NCBI RefSeq assembly: GCF_002775205.1
Contig: NC_036461.1
Span: 15,537,015-15,601,014, forward strand
Source of the DNA: Xiphophorus maculatus
Taxonomy: Eukaryota; Chordata; Actinopteri; Cyprinodontiformes; Poeciliidae
DNA length: 64,000 nt
Direction: 5' to 3'
Under the pieces are notes generated by a model. It searched no databases. It was given only the letters and a program-made list of their open reading frames with translations, and had not been told where the DNA came from. Below are positions 17,001 through 28,117 of the stretch, one piece after another (within the stretch, counting starts at the first letter, position 1; each line of letters starts with the position of its first letter). The position numbers and the translations under genes were made by a program.

Positions 17001-20000
17001 TTGGTCATTTATTTTCTTTTAGTGGCAATGGAAGCAATAACAAACACTTTGTCAAAGCTAACTAAACACTACAGAGTTGCACCACTCCATCACACATAAT
17101 TTGTAAGACATAGACGTAGCTATTAATATTTCTTTTTGGCTTTGATGCAAAACTTCTGTAGGTCACACTCCAGAAGACAAATATTAGCAGCTACTAATGG
17201 TCGACATTTTCCTGTTTGCTGAAAGACTGAGGGAGGAATACAACTTTTATGGACCAATAATTATGTGGCTCGCTGGTAAACATTCAAGGCAGTTCACTTA
17301 CAGATCTATAACATCTACTGGTGAACAACAGGAATGTCACCAGTCCCACCAGGCCAGTGAAGATTACCGGTTCCCATGGTACACCATACAGGTCTGGGCC
17401 TGGCCTCATGTCATCAGGCAGTAGTGACACAGCCTAAAAGAAGAGGGAGAAAAAAGAAGAAAAAAAAGGGTTAATTTTTGAGTCTGCTACTTTTCATTTA
17501 AATCTTTACACTTTACATCCCAGAGTTATTAACAGCTGATAGCTATGTTGCAATTTCAAGTCTATAGTGCCATTACCCAAAATATTACATTACCAAAAGA
17601 GCTTTTGTGCCATGACCTAAAAGAAAGGCTTTCACCTAACTCCTCTCTTTAGCACTTTTCCATTTAAACGATTATGTACCCAAAATTTAAGGTTAACATT
17701 TTTAGGGCTGATCATACGTTTGTTTCGTTTCACACAAATGAATGTAGTTAAAAATATTACTTCAACTTAAATCTGGAAAGTAGAAATATCTCACACAAAC
17801 TGACAGGCAGGCGGTGGAGGAGTGATACTGAATTTGCACCTACGCATAGTGTAGCTCCGTTACATTCGATCAGTTTTTTTGTTGTTTCAGGGATTGCATG
17901 TTTGGACAATTATTCGCTCTGGTTTTGGATGGTGCACACCTGCAATAATTTTTGCTTCTACTTTATTACCTTTGGAAAGTTGTTATGATGCCAACTCTGG
18001 CCACATGGTATTGTTTTTAACACTAGGAGCAGCTGATTAGCTTCCCAGAGGCTCACATAAGACCTGAACTGTGATCCTAAATACCAAAGAAGTTGAAAAG
18101 GAGGCTAGAAAGATGTAGAGCAAAGAGAGGAGGAGGAAGTTCAGACCTTCTTGTCCACCGATCATAATGGGCAAGGATCATATCTCAGACTCCAGTGTCT
18201 CTCTCTCTCTCTGCCTAGCTTTCCAACCTTATGCCCAGACAGAGATTTTAAAAAAGTTTAAAAAGGAAAAGCACATCATGTGGATTAGCAGCGCTTGCCA
18301 AAAAAGTGATTTTGTCATCCAGGACATGTTACTATGGAATACCGTCTTTACAGCATGCCATAGCAGTCATAAGACACACTGACACAGTCTTCAGTCAATC
18401 TTCTTCAGATTTGTTGCAAGTCTGACTCCTACTCACAGTATCACTGACAACAACGATTCTGAAGACACCTGGATGATGAGGTACGAAAAGATTTAATTTT
18501 CCCTTGGGATAAATAAAATATTTTAAATGAACTGAATTGAGTTTGAGCTGTCTCAGGAGTAGCAGTAAATGTGAGATCATTTATCCTACAGTTAAAGCTT
18601 GACCTAATCTAGGTCATCAACAGGAAAATCATCAGCTCAACCACAACACCAAATCTACAACAGAATGGCTAAAAAGAAAATGATTAGTCTAGACCACAAT
18701 CTGATTTGAAATGCTTTTAAGGGACCCGATGAGAGCTGTGCATTAAGGATTGTCTGCTATCCCTAATGAATGCTGTAAAAAGGAAGGGGGCTAAAATCCC
18801 TCCATGGCGGTATAAGACACTAATAAAATCGGAAATAAATTTTATACCGAGTTTTTGTTGAAAAAGGTGGTTCTACAGGCTGTCGAATTCTGAATTCATA
18901 TTTCACACATAATGTTAAATTGTTGGGTTCATCCTTTCTAGTAAACTTTCAGTGTGAAATCAAATCAATTTAATTACAAATTCACAACCAAAACAATATA
19001 ACTGCAATTTTAATTACAATTTTAAAAAGAGGAACTCCGGGTTATTGTGACAAATTCACTGGAGTCCTAGGCAGTTGCAGTCTGATTACCAAACAGCTGT
19101 TTCTGTGGGATTATTACAGTTCCGTTTGCCATCACAGAAAATGCGCCCAACAGAGAAATATAACATAACGTTCATCATTTCTCAAAAATGAACACAACCC
19201 CCAAGACAATAAAAACTTAACACAAGAGAAATGCTGACTGACTGAACCAGCTAACTATGCTAATGCCTATAAAATGGTTTCAAACTGAAAGATAAACCAT
19301 GACAGTGCTGGTCAAAAGCAATGTCGGAACACACGCCTGAGAGTAAAGACAGTACTACATGTAATAAACCCTGATCCCAGTCCGTTATATTACTCCGGCT
19401 CTGGCGGCTAAATGGGAAATGCTAACCAGAACCTGACACATATTAACGTACATCTTTCAGTTTCTCCACGGCGATGTTGTAGTAGGTTTCTGCTGTCGCC
19501 TGAAAGTCGGCCGCTTTGTTGGCCAACTGCTCATTTTCCGGACGTTCCGTCATGTCCAAGTTATTTCATTTGGCTTAATATTTAATAGGAATTTCATTAA
19601 TACTGATTAGAGAAAGACAGGCTTCCTACAGCCGGGTTAACGGCTATTTCACATCCTATTCACAACGCCGATCCTCCAGAAAGTACCATATTTTTCAGTC
19701 GTTATAGACGGAAGCCGGAATGTTAAATCTTCTCCACCAACTAGAAGGAATATCTTGAGACCAAAATTATAAGGAAATATTTATGAAGATGTTTATAGAA
19801 GATATATGTAAAAAAAAATCACATTTACATTTTTAGGCATGCTATGTTTAAAAGGAGTTTACAAGCCCCCCCCCCCCCTACGTTTGTGAATGGTTCGTTC
19901 CAAACGTCACCAATTGTAAGATGCCACACAGGCACATCGGAGCCCTTTCAATGTGACACCGTAGGAGACAGGTGTCATCCATAGATTGTTTATATATCTT

Positions 20001-23000
20001 TATATTCTATATTTTACAGATACAATTCATTATGTCACCACAAGACAAATGTACTTTTCTGAAAATTAAGTAACAAGGGGGATATATATGTATATCTTAA
20101 GAATTATGCAATGTACATAGTGTGGCAAGCTTTGAATGTAAACAACTGGGTAATGACAGCCCTGTCTAAAGTCAGCCTGACGGCTTGAGCTCTAAATGTC
20201 ATACTCACCGACCTGGCCTCACTTTTTTCCATCTGAATATAAAGAATCTCTTGCCCTGTGACACCATGTAGACCTGAAATCCAAGTTGGCCTCTGGTGTG
20301 TATCAAATCCAAACGTAAGAAGCTACAGTATGTCGGCGTCAAGCCAGTCTGACAACTGAGACGAAAGCAAACTTGAATGCCAAAGGGAGAGTGAGATCAA
20401 CAAGTCACAGGTTCAGTCTTAAAGAACCAGGCGCTGCAAAGGACTCATTGCCTGTAGAAACCAAAAACTGCTCTATGCAGTTATTGGTTCAACATGAACT
20501 TTAAGAAGGAAAATTATTAAAATAATAAAATATTACACTTTCATCTCAAACAGTATCATTTTCACCTTGCATTTATGAATATTTTTAGATTTTTCTGTTT
20601 ACTCATAAAGATAGTCCTGCCTGTTAAGGTTAGTATTCAAAAAACTACCATATTCTTGCCCTGGTGAAAGAGAAATCTCAGTAGGGGTGAACAATGCAGC
20701 ACTGCTTACTGTAGGCTATGGGATTATCGAGATAACAGTTTCTCATCTTACAATAATAACAACAGGCTCCAATTTAAGATGTGCTGTGGATCTCTAGAGT
20801 TTGGCTGCTTCTGTGAATTATGCTCTCCTGTCAGTATTTGATGGAAAATCTACAACATAGGTAGGTTTGCAGGTTTTTGTTCTCTTCCCATTTTAGGTCT
20901 GTGATTGAACTGTGCAACATTAGATTTTTACGGTTTGTTTCTAACCTAAACTACCTTTAACTTTCTCCACAGCTTTATCTACGACTTGTCTGGTGTGCTT
21001 CTTGGTCTTTGTTAAGCTATTAGTTTTGCTATGTTCTCTAGCAAACTTCTGACATCTCAACAGAGCAGCTGCTTTTATGATTAGACTTTATTATCCAGAG
21101 CTGGACCTATCTACAGTACTAATCAAGTGACTTCTGCAGGCAATTGGTTGCACTGTTTCTTATTTAGTGGTGTCATAGTAATTGGGAGCGAAAATAACAG
21201 CACATTCTTTTAGGTTTTAATTTAAAAAAAATACAAAATATACATAGTTTGCATACTTTAGCTACTATTTAGTGTGATCTCACAGAAATATCGATGTAAA
21301 ACTCATGGAAGTTTATGGTTGTAATATGACAAATGGCAAATCTTTACCAAAGTCATAAGTTGTTAAAAAAAAAACAACAGCACAAATATCTGAAGATCTG
21401 CTCACCTTTGTAAAAAGTTGCCTCTAATTAAATAACCAATAACTCGTTAGTATCTTATGCTTTTTTGTTTTAAGGTGGTTTTATACTAAAAACATATTCA
21501 CTTAAAGAACTATTTCAACATAAATGGCTTATTTTATGTCAAGCAAACAACTCCTACTTTCTTTCTGGGGGCTGCAAATGCAGTCCTGGGTCTTACCTGC
21601 ACATGAATCCAAACAAGGATTTCCATCACTACTTGAGCACAATTTATGGAGTCCTCAGCTACCCGATGAATGAAATCCAGAGTTTGCGTCATTACCCCTA
21701 AAGTCAGAGTCACACTTTTAGTTTTGTTGATGTAATTAATGGGCTATTAAAAGAATATCGTACAATAATGTATAATAAAGTCTTAGTCAAACCTGTTTTA
21801 CATAAATGAGAGGTAGCAGGTCAACCTCACCTTAATGAAATATTTCCTCACATTTACTTCTCCTTCAATATTTCTTCCAGATTTCAGCAGATTTGGTTTT
21901 CTCATACCTTTCTGTTTTGATCCTGGCTGAGTGAGATGGAAGGATGCAATATTATCTTTACTTCCTTCAACTCTTTTTTCCTCCTCCTCATAATTCCAAT
22001 CTTTATGTGTGCCATCATCATCATCATCTTTATGTAAAGAAGCAGATTGGGAATTATCTTCCTTTTCTTGGCTTGAACTGTGCTCAGCTGCATGTGACAA
22101 AGGAACACACAAATACACAGCCATGAGGACAGACCTGAACCGACAGGTTAAATTAAATCAAAACATTAACAATATGAGCCATGATAGTTTATGCAAGTTA
22201 GACAAAAATACCTTGATGATTACTGACATCTGATATTCCTGTGCTGACAGTCTCCTTCACTGTTTTCAATAACGTTTCCAGCTTCTGCAGTGCAATAATT
22301 GCACTGGTCCTTTGTTTGTCCTCCTGCGGTGCATCAGTGATGCTCATGCTGGGAGCCACAAGAGTCTCCATGTTGTGTTGCAGAAGTCTTTCTATATCCA
22401 ACAGTATTGACTGATCATCCTCTGCAGTCGCGGCCTCCGAACCTTTCAAAATGTAATCTAAAAATTGCAGTTTGTGTCGGCCGAAGAGGTCCTCTAATAT
22501 AACTACATCGTTCGCGTTCATGTGGTGGAGGAGATTTTTGTAATGTTTGCTGAGGGGTTTTGTTTTGGATGGTTCTTTGGTGACCAAATGAGCGCTGTGG
22601 GGGAGGTTTTCAGCAGAAAGAGGATGAGTCTCTGTGGGAAATGCTGTGTGTGTTACTTCAGCATGAAATGAATCTGTGGGGAACTCTAGTTCTGGAGTAA
22701 TGGAGGGGTGAGGCTGTGATGGCTCAGCTTCATTTGTGTTGAAATTATGAACAGACTGGGTGGACTCGGGCATCTCAGGGGTGGGTTTTTGGGAGAAAAA
22801 TCCAAAAGTGTTTTCAATAAGACCAAAGGCTCCTCTACTTTCACTGTCTGTTCCCTGAGGTTCTGTAGACTCAGTTTGCTCAGATGTCTGAACTTCACTT
22901 TCAGCAGAGTCATGCATTTCTTCTCTGTCTTTGTAAAATTCATTTTCTGTTTCTGTAGCATACGTTTTCCTGGTTTCTTCTTCAAAATCATTATCTTGTC

Positions 23001-26000
23001 TGTCTTTTTTCCAGTCGCCATCATCATTTACCTTCGTTCCAGTCCGTTCTCCATCCTCAAACCCACCTACTTCAACATTATCATCCTCCACTTCCTTCTT
23101 TGGGTGCTCGTTTTCTTTCTCAAGCTCTTCTTTGTTCTGTTTCTCTACTTCCTTCTTCTCCTGCTCCTCGTCCTTTTGGATTTCAGTCTGTGTGCTCATT
23201 TCAGAAACCAAAGAAGCCAAGCTGGAATGATCCAGCATGTCAGTTTGCTTGTGTTCTAACTGTCCATCCCAAACCTGGTTTTCAACTTCCTTTTTTGCTT
23301 GTTTATTTTGCTCCTCAGATTCCTCTAACCTTTCCAGTGTGCCCTGCTCATCCCCTAGTAACACACCCCCTATTTGCTGGTTTTTTAGCTCCTCTACCTC
23401 CTGCTCATCTTTTTTTAACTCCATCTCCACTTCCCCAGAGTCATCTGCTATCTCAATTTCATTTTGCTTCTCCAATTCCTTTAACTCTTCCACTCTGATC
23501 TGATGTCCATGCTCTAGTAACTCCTCTACCTGTTTCTCTTCCTCATTTAGCTTCTTCATCTTCTTCTCCCTTTCTTCTGTTAACTCCATCTCCTCCTGAC
23601 CTGAGCTTTCCCCAGAAACTTCTGACATCTCTTCCTCCTCCTGCTCTGTTTCATTTGGCTCCACTGATTCATTTAACCTTTCCACCTGGATTTGCTCATG
23701 CTCTACTAATACTGTTTTCCATTTCTCTCCCTCCTTTAGCTCCACCATCTCTTTCTGCCTTTCTTCTGCTAACTCCATCCCCTCTTGATTTGAGCTCTCC
23801 ACAAAAACATCTACCTTCTCCTCTTTTTCATTTTCTTCCTCCAATTCTTTTAACTCTTCCACTCTGATCCAATGTCCATGCTCTGGGAGCTCCTCTACTC
23901 TTTTCTCTCCCTCCTCCGTCTCCTCCATTTCCTTCTGCCTTTCTTCTGCTAGCTCCGCCCCTTCCTGACTTGAACTTGCCCTGAAAGCACCTGACATATT
24001 CTCCTCTTCCTCCTGTCCTATTTCATTTGGCGCTACTGATTCCTTTAACCTTTCCACATTGACCTGCTCATGCTCTAGTAATACTGTTTCTAATTTTTCT
24101 CCCTCCGCTTCCATCTCTTTCTGCCTTTCTTCTGCTAACTCCATCTCCTCCTGACTTGAGTGCTCCCCAGAAACGTCTGCCTTCTCCTCTTTTTCGTTTT
24201 GCTCCTCAGACTCCTTTAACTCTTCCTCTCTGATCTGATGTCCGTGCTCTGGTAACTCCTCTACCAGTTTCTCTAGCTCCTCTGTCTCCTCCTGCCTTTC
24301 CTCTCTTAACTCCATGTCCTCCTCTGAAATATCTCCCATCTCTTCTTCCTTTTCTGTTTCCTGTTTATTTAAGGCCTCCAATTTCATTTTCTGTTCCTCT
24401 TGCTTTACTTCCTCGATCTGTTCTTGTACCTCTACCGCTTCCTGTTTATCAATTTCTACCTTTCCCTCTTCTTTTAACCCCTCTTCAGTTTCTCTTTCAG
24501 AAACTATTGTTGATTTCATTTGATTTCCATTGAAAACTTCGTTCTCAGAATCTGATGTCTCTTCCTCAGTTAGTTCACTCTGGTCTTTTACAGTTTCCTT
24601 GAATCGGTCAACATCACCGTCTCTTAAAATCTGTGGAGACTCTTTAGTCATGTAAATGTTTGGTTTGGTTTCATTCAAACCCTCCTCTGAGACACTGTCA
24701 TGCAGACTTTCAGTATTTCCAGAAAATAACAGTTCATCATCCTTTGAAGTGACTTCCACAGTTTGTGTTTGTGTTTCTTGCTGCAGTCCTACCTCTCCCT
24801 GATGAGGGGAAGAGCCAAGCTGACTCTGCTCATTGCTTTCCTCCTGATCACCACTGACTTGAGTTTCCTCTGGCAATTCAGACTGAACTCCTAGTATTTC
24901 CTGTCGAGATGGATCTGTCACTTTGTTAAAATGCTCTTCTATATGAATATCCCTGTTAACTGGACTGTTTTCTGACATTAGAGTGGATTCTTCAGTTTTA
25001 TGAACCTGGTTTGTTATTTCAGCACCTTCCTCCTCCAAACTTCCTGGAGCCTTGATTTGAACATCATGATTTTCACTTTCCTCCATGCTACCTTCAAGTT
25101 GCTCCATGGAGTTTGAATGTAATTTCTCTAAGCTGTGGTCAGGACCTGAACTGATTTCAGGTTGTTCAATAACCTCATCATTTTGACTGATTTGTTTATC
25201 TCTGGTATTATGTTCACCAACATTTTCATCATCTATTTGGGAGGAGTTATGCATTGAATCATCTTTGTTGAAAATCCCTGCATCAATATCTAAATTATTT
25301 ACATCCTCTGTGTTTGAATGATCAATATTATTTTCTGCAGCATCAATACTTTCAGCACTGACCGGTAGTGTATAAGGGACCGTTTCAGCCTTTACTTCTT
25401 CTGAAAATGAAACTTCTGGTTGACTGATATCCAGGCTTTCAAATCCAGATGGTTGTTCTAACATTTGATCCCTTTCTGGCTCCCTAATACCACTTTCTTT
25501 ACTTCCATCAGCTCCAGTGTTACTACCCCCCAAACCAAAAATTCCCCCAATTCCCGTCTCCATCCAGGAACTAGATGGCTGCTCTTCCTTCACTTCCACA
25601 TCTTCTCCTTCTGAATCCTGACCACTTGAGCCAAACCCCAGCCTGCTCGCCAACCCACTGCCCAGCCAACCCATTGTCCCCATGTCTTCCTTCTCCTCTT
25701 CCTGTAATTTGCTGCCTTCCAGGTCCAGAGACATCCTCCTACTCCTAAACTTCTCTGCGGGCTCTTTCTCATGACCTGTTTCTTCATTCTCTTCGTTTTC
25801 TAAAGCAACAGTTTTCTTCTCCTCACCGAAGCCAAGCCACCCAGTCATCGTTGAGGTAAAGGTATCTTCCCTACCTTTCACACTATCTTCATCATTGTTA
25901 GGTTTGTCTTCTCCTCCAATGCCCAGCCAGCCCGTCACAGAAGATGTGAGTGACGCTTCTGATTTAGTCTCCTTCTCATCTTCCCTCATTTCTTGTTCTG

Positions 26001-28117
26001 AATCCCCTGACTGCTCCACTTTAGCAAAACCTAACCATCCTGTCATAGACGAACGCAGCCAGGAGGAGGATGGAGACCCACCTTGTTGCTTTGGAATTGC
26101 TGAAGTCTTGAGTTCATCTTCGAGAAGTTCAGTTGCATCGACGAGATCTTTGTTTCCACCTTCATCTTCTCTTTCTTTTACCGTAGATTCAGTAGACGTC
26201 AAAGTACCTTGAGCATTTGTGTCATGAGAGTGTGGGCCGATTTGGCTGGATTCGGGTTCATGGCCTTGAAAGTTAAGATTGTCATCTTCATCAGTGTCCA
26301 GATGAGACATGTCAAGAGGATATCCAGACTCATCCATACAGAAGAAATCAGATTCCTGCCAAAAACAAGAATTAAAGTCTCAAAGTGAAGAAAACGTTAC
26401 AGTTTTAGGCCAGCAGCTATATCATAAACCTTCAGAGAGAGTATTTTTTTTAGTATCCGATCGGTCACTGATGTTACCTGGGTCTCTAGCACTTTCCTCA
26501 TTGTGGCAAATACTTCCTCCTCTTGTACTGCATCCTTTGGGAAGTAGCCAAATTGTTTGTCAATCTGAAAGAAATATAAGGTTGGTGCAATTATCTATTT
26601 TAAAAGTCAACAAACACAAACACATAAAAAAATTTCCCAGGTTATTCTCATTTTTATTTAAACTTAAACATCTTGAAGTAACTGTGGTTGAAAAATTTTT
26701 AAATATATATTTTGAAAAACATGAGGGGCCTAGAGATTTTTCCCCATATTTTTTCACATCACAACCATGAGCTTCTATATACTTTGCTGGGATTGTATGA
26801 GATAGATCAAAACAAAGCAGCACATAACTACAAAGTGGGACATTGACACAGGGTTTCCAATTTCTGCAAATAAAAAGTATGGAATGCATATGTGTTCAGG
26901 CGCTTTACAGTGATACCCTTAAATAAAATCCAGTGCAACCAAGTTCCTGTAGATATCACCTAAATAATAGCTGGAGTTCATCTGTATGTAAGAAGGCTCA
27001 TTTTCATTTTAAAACAAATTATATAGTGAATGCAGAAAACATGTAACAGGGGTCTCCAAATCCAACGCACAAGAGCTACTGTCGTGCAATTTTCCAATGC
27101 ATCCCTGCTCCAACAAACCTGAGTCACATGATGGAATTACATCCTCAGCATGTTATGAAGTTCCCTGGAAATTACCCATTCATTTGATTTAGATGTATTA
27201 CAGTTGCAGGACAGAAGCACTTGAGGACCCCTAATGCAGAAATAAAGAAGATTAAATATGGCGTAGTCAAAGTCTAGACTACAATTCAATTGGAGATCTG
27301 TACCAGTGCTTGGAAATGGTTGCTCATAGATGGTCTCCATCTATAATTATATTTGTACAAATGTTTTGTGAACCATTTGTATCATTTTCTATCAGCTTCA
27401 CAATTATACAGTATTTTGTGTCACTCTATCACATTAAATCTCAACAAAATATTTTGAAATGTGTGTTTGTAAGAAACTGTGAAAAACTTTACAGTTTATG
27501 TACTTTTGGAAGTCATTGTGACTCTCCACCTATAAATACATACAACTACTTCATAAATGAAACCAAACCGGGAGATGGGAGACGTCCCACAGATCCCAGC
27601 ATCACAACTGCTCAGGACTCAAACAAAGCTGCTCTGTATTATAATCAAGACTTATCTCAATAAGCAACAACCTAAGATAAGATGCTGGTTGTATTAGGTA
27701 ATATCTTTGTTATTTTCACCATTATAACTGTATAACTGCTGCTTCAAAACATACACTGCCTGCCCAGAGGTCTTCTCGTTTCCCTGTCAGTTTGTGGTAC
27801 ACAAAAATTGTGTCTCCTCGTCTGAAATTCAGGAATCTGCAATCCTTTCCTTGATGGTTCTTTACAGCTTGAACTCTGCTCATTGGACCTAAAGAAGCAA
27901 GCACAAAAGTTAAAGGCGACACATATAATCATAATCACTTTACCGGAAGTTTAGACGTAGAATTAATCCTACAAGTATAGTTTGGCCTAGGACTTGTACC
28001 AAATCGTTTGGACTTACTTTCACATTCTGGATCCCCACAGATCTTGTAGTCAGACAATAATCCCATATTAAAGTCTGGAAAAAGCATAAAAAATACAATC
28101 CAAAGACAGCTTTCCAT
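8094..28117 (-). CDS. mia2: MIA SH3 domain ER export factor 2 (MIA2 / cTAGE5), long form
   Basis: Transmembrane ER-exit-site protein of the TANGO1 family that helps load large cargo into COPII carriers. 28 coding exons on the minus strand: 28018-28117, 27755-27888, 26478-26564, 22212-26355, 21908-22087, 21597-21697, 17302-17433, 16813-16834, 16064-16152, 15886-15957, 15203-15313, 15040-15111, 14805-14909, 14568-14690, 14311-14460, 14035-14125, 13848-13915, 13696-13766, 13525-13626, 12958-13054, 12789-12856, 12297-12382, 12062-12175, 10955-11104, 8823-8978, 8637-8689, 8386-8566 and 8094-8305. The sum is 7071 bases, 2356 residues. Order: signal-like start; luminal SH3 (about 22-95; [30 protein letters not shown]); acidic luminal region with GWLGFG repeats and a Glu-rich array; hydrophobic exon (1550-1582); [16 protein letters not shown] then a membrane segment (about 1604-1620); coiled coils (1630-2045, including EKKAHNNW and DKDPYAL); Pro-rich tail. 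Coiled-coil sequence fits MIA2/CTAGE5 better than MIA3, as does gene order next to gemin2 and pnn. Confidence 0.93.
9130..9600 (+). mobile_element. Decayed Tc1-like transposon fragment in a mia2 intron
   Basis: Read on the plus strand, an ATG near 9407 opens [13 protein letters not shown], followed by a stop and then [13 protein letters not shown]. This resembles the N-terminal helix-turn-helix region of fish Tc1 transposases, with a stop and substitutions. The preceding bases resemble the left end of the same family. The 18-base A run at 9347 lies inside. Only the 5' half is recognisable. Confidence 0.65.
11395..11915. mobile_element. Tc1-derived element with two inverted ends, mia2 intron
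   Basis: The left part (11405-11510) contains CACAATACAACCG, TTTATTTGGATTTTATG and CAAAGTAGTGCATGATTATTAG. The right part (11770-11880) carries the same landmarks in reverse orientation (TGCACTACTTTGTGG, AAAATCCCAATAAAACAC, GTGACATG). The centre is too short to encode a transposase, so this is a non-autonomous or internally deleted copy. It ends at a strong hairpin (11878-11915). Confidence 0.6.
11878..11915. repeat. Near-perfect inverted repeat (hairpin)
   Basis: GTGGAGTTTAAGGGG is followed, after a 7-base loop, by CCCCTTTAAACTCCAC. The arms pair with a single one-base bulge. It lies at the right end of the Tc1-derived element in a mia2 intron. Confidence 0.85.
19452..19553 (-). CDS. mia2: Alternative first exon of the short cTAGE5-type mia2 isoform
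   Basis: An ATG at 19553-19551 opens 34 codons ([18 protein letters not shown], then a helix ending VEKLKD) and reaches a GTACGT donor at 19451 in phase 0. This joins in frame to the membrane-segment exon at 17302-17433 (AVSLLPDDM). The product would be 808 residues, lacking SH3 and acidic luminal regions, which matches the known short CTAGE5 form of mammals in architecture. The 34 residues themselves do not resemble the human alternative N-terminus as I recall it. No acceptor AG with a pyrimidine tract precedes the ATG closely, so it reads as a first exon. Confidence 0.75.
19554..19725 (-). promoter_or_regulatory. Internal promoter region for short mia2 isoform
   Basis: Just upstream of the alternative first exon, with scattered CpG. 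ACGGAAGCCGGAA at 19708-19720 contains two overlapping ETS-type GGAA cores. Promoter role is inferred from position; there is no direct evidence of transcription start. Confidence 0.45.
20930..21420 (-). mobile_element. Decayed Tc1-like fragment in a mia2 intron
   Basis: The stretch GACTTGTCTGGTGTGCTTCT near 20983 and the later CAAGTGACTTCTGCAGGCAA near 21124 are the reverse complement of the transposase N-terminal start and 5' flank of the same Tc1 family seen elsewhere in the window. It is 5'-half only and heavily mutated. Confidence 0.6.
22212..26355 (-). other. Giant acidic exon of mia2 (4144 bases)
   Basis: A single exon of about 1381 codons forms most of the ER-luminal region. It opens [11 protein letters not shown], similar to ESDFLC after the SH3 domain of human MIA2. 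It contains five GWLGFG-like motifs (25540-26050), a Glu-rich repeat array (23240-24335), and near its end a non-acidic segment ([15 protein letters not shown], near 22455-22500) that looks more conserved than its surroundings. Confidence 0.9.
23240..24335 (-). repeat. In-frame tandem repeat array in mia2, about 190 bases per unit
   Basis: Units start with [10 protein letters not shown] or a close variant at about 24325, 24138, 23950, 23770, 23580 and 23418. Two unit types alternate: one carries [18 protein letters not shown], the other [17 protein letters not shown]. The array encodes residues about 780-1145, extremely rich in Glu and Lys and probably helical. The last unit is degenerate. 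Confidence 0.85.
26725..27500 (+). mobile_element. Decayed Tc1-like element with transposase remnant, mia2 intron
   Basis: The left end (26745-26850: TTTTTTCACATCACAACC, GGGATTGTATGAGATAGATC) and right end (27370-27490, the same landmarks inverted) are recognisable. Between them, near 27255-27345, one frame reads [18 protein letters not shown], a decayed version of the WPSQSPDLNPIENLW block that carries the last catalytic Glu of Tc1 transposases. The Glu itself is Gly here, so the copy is dead. Confidence 0.7.
27723..28117 (-). other. 5' exons of mia2: signal start and SH3 domain
   Basis: The first ATG (28117-28115) opens [14 protein letters not shown], a hydrophobic start suiting an ER signal sequence, and continues without interruption into [25 protein letters not shown] string inside could instead be a splice acceptor with the true start further upstream; I prefer the uninterrupted reading because it gives a signal peptide of normal kind. 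The second exon supplies the SH3 core, ending WAGS at a GTATGT donor. Confidence 0.7.

Noticed and set aside
22747-23498. Plus-strand open frames of 130-170 codons rich in Phe, Leu, Pro and Ser.
   Set aside because: They are antisense shadows of the Glu/Lys-rich mia2 exon (GAG/GAA codons read as CTC/TTC).
8094-28117. Assigning the gene to MIA3 (TANGO1), whose membrane-proximal motif DDMRPGPD is very similar.
   Set aside because: The coiled coil ([20 protein letters not shown]) and the neighbours gemin2 and pnn point to MIA2/CTAGE5.
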